From assembly GCA_002633005.1 (NCBI GenBank), contig NMRA01000164.1:757624-788896 (forward strand): 31,273 nt of DNA. Reading direction: 5' to 3'. This DNA is from Phoronis australis. Lineage: Eukaryota; Phoronida; Phoronidae. Every line of letters begins with the position of its first letter. Position 1 is the stretch's first letter. The position numbers and the translations under genes are program-made. The notes under the pieces are model-generated. The model saw only the letters and a list, made by a program, of their open reading frames with translations, was not told the origin of the DNA and did not search any database. Positions 29,771-31,273 of the stretch are shown in pieces.

Positions 29771-30482
29771 TGGATGGACTTATATCAATTTTGAATGACT
29801 ATTTAATCGTCTGTGTAGTATCTCCTGCATATATCAATCATAATATGTATGACAATGATCTTGTTCTGTTCTTGCTCTCAGTTGACGGTCTTTTTAAACT
29901 TCTTGCAGTATGTAGACACTATGGTTTAGCACATGAACTTGAATATCACTATCAAGGGGGTACTGTTATGCATGTGCTTTAAAAGTTAATTGTTAGGTAC
30001 TTCTATCAATATGGTAACCTTTAAAGGCTGTGCAATAGATGGAACCTTTGGTGATACCATATTATGGATGACTGTGACATCTCACGGTAACGGAGAAAAC
30101 TATATGTTCAAGCCTTCTGAGTAATTAGAAAATACCATATGTGTAGTATCCGTGTCCAGAATCAGTTGCTTATCTCTTTCTGTGTTCCAATGCATAGCAC
30201 GCGCCGACTGGTTTAATTTGGACATGTTCAATATCTCATATCTTTATGTGTTCAAGAGTTTTATAACTTTTTTTTATAAATTTGGAAGGTACTCTGTGTA
30301 CTGTTTTTGAGGCTCGTTTTTGTAAATCGACCGTAAGACAACGTATTTACCTGTTTTGATGTCACCTGAATGAAATTTCCAATGTCATTGCCTGTGGTAT
30401 GAAGGAATCCGATCTCAATTTATCTACTACATTACGCACACGTGATCGTGCAGTTTGTAATACGGTATTTATTTTAAAATAG
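29766..30482 (+). pseudogene. LINE reverse transcriptase remnant with altered active site
   Basis: The first frame (29770-29982) reads MDGLISILND, then YINHNMYDNDLVL, then GLFKLLAVCRHYGLAHELEY. This is the palm region of a CR1-group-like non-LTR RT, where NHLMYADDLVL is expected. The catalytic YADD is YDND here, so an essential Asp is lost. Stops and frameshifts follow, but later blocks are still readable: DDCDISR-stop-RRKLYVQAF near 30070-30115, YHMCSIRVQNQLLISFCVPM near 30135-30195, and a tail ending VFILK-stop at about 30482. The element begins inside RT, so it is 5'-truncated at the point where array copy 7 ends. The call rests on block order; the clade is tentative. Confidence 0.75.
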
Positions 30483-31260
30483 TGTTAGTATTGGTTAACT
30501 TTTGTTCAATATATCACAATGTTGATTTTAAGCGTGAGTTTTACACGGTCAAATTTTGATGCTGTTTACATTTACTCAAAATACATCTGCAATAAAAATT
30601 ATCGTATCCCATCATACCCACATGTTTCTATCGAGTATCAACCAAGCAGTCACCTGGGTTTATGTTGGAACAAAGCATGCATGTGGTGGACTGGACGTTC
30701 TGGGTTCAACATGAGGTGATTGCCGTCAAAACCTTCGAAATGTGCGTTGGTTACTAAATAAATGTCACACGAAGGATATTACACTGGACGACATCAATAA
30801 CACGTTTCTGTACACAGTTATCAATACATAGCAGGATATCGGAAAACGGAAACAGCAAAGTACTAACCTATTTTGAAGTCTCTGACTGTGGTATGAATAA
30901 ATCCGATATCACAATTCCTTCTAAAATACGTACATTGTCTGGCAAGTCACTGTGTCCATACAACACGCAGTCGTGCAATAATAGGGTTTTTATTTTAAAA
31001 TAGCTATTAATATTAGTTAACTTTTGTTAAACATATCAATATGCCTTATTTTAGGCATGAGTTCACATGGCCCAAATTTGATGCTGTTGTCTTACATTTA
31101 CTCAAAATATTTCTGCAATCAACTTTGTTATCCACTTCCTACCCACGATTCTATCGAGTACCAATAAAACAATCGCCCATGTACATAATGCTAAAAAGCA
31201 TGCATGTGGTTGACTGGCGATGTGATTGTCGTCAAAACCCTGTAAATGCGCTTTGGATAA
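30390..31260 (+). repeat. imperfect ~0.5 kb tandem duplication of the LINE 3' end
   Basis: tgtggtatga..aatccgat at 30393 recurs at 30887 (offset 494). tattttaaaatag, ggttaacttttgtt, aaattttgatgctgtt and aaagcatgcatgtggt recur with offsets growing to 523 (30672 and 31195). The first copy starts in the C-terminal coding tail of the LINE and includes sequence beyond its stop. The stretch between (about 30720-30870) is unalignable at a glance. A tandemly repeated 3' region is one way a LINE 3' end can evolve; a later local duplication is the other. Confidence 0.7.
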
Positions 31261-31273
31261 TATAAAACGGCAA

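Overview
This window looks like AT-rich, repeat-dominated nuclear DNA from an animal, most likely an invertebrate. It has no long prokaryote-style open frames and no operons. It does have GT-AG splice-like signals, several unrelated non-LTR (LINE) reverse-transcriptase or RNase H remnants, a decayed hAT transposon, foldback/MITE-like elements, (ATT)n retroposon tails and a 25-base assembly gap (12513-12537). The species cannot be fixed from the sequence; the mix of LINE and hAT types would suit a marine invertebrate, which is inference.

Left part (1-10950). A TATA box (138-145) precedes a well-contexted ATG at 212. Three short candidate exons with good splice signals follow, and all join in one phase (237-398, 658-681, 1217-1245), but the ATG is one base out of frame with them. 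A hAT element (2584-4935) has matching CAGTGGCGGATCTAC ends and a broken transposase segment near 3.5-3.9 kb. The stretch 4936-8022 holds nothing I can name. A foldback-like element with arms built of repeated sub-units (8023-9234) has a small MITE inside it and abuts a minus-strand LINE pseudogene (9240-10020, YADD motif visible).

Main part (10955-29770). This is a degenerate tandem array of a roughly 1.8 kb unit, seven copies, recognisable by repeated landmarks such as ttacccgatacatgaag, gtgatgacgcacat, cgtttgttacttgtcttgct and a TATAAATAG box followed by ctcgatactccgaagg. The copies have been broken by later events: a short retroposon with 11-base target duplication (11212-11389), a 664-base terminal-inverted-repeat element (11515-12178), an insertion holding the assembly gap (about 12256-12840), a second (ATT)n-tailed retroposon (about 12991-13098), an array of about 140-base monomers in a trimeric higher-order repeat (about 16538-18200), a block of about 3 kb (about 19075-22140), and a 5'-truncated LINE with an intact RNase H domain and 8-base target duplication (26391-27197). 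Sister copies serve as empty-site controls for these events.

Right end (29766-31273). The array stops at a plus-strand LINE pseudogene whose RT active site reads YDND where YADD is expected. Its C-terminal/3' end is followed by a roughly 0.5 kb imperfect tandem duplication that runs to about 31.25 kb.

No confirmed host protein-coding gene, structural RNA gene or CRISPR array is visible. The least ordinary structures are the 1.8 kb array with its conserved TATA-like box, the trimeric 140-base repeat array, and the candidate short-exon gene at the left edge.
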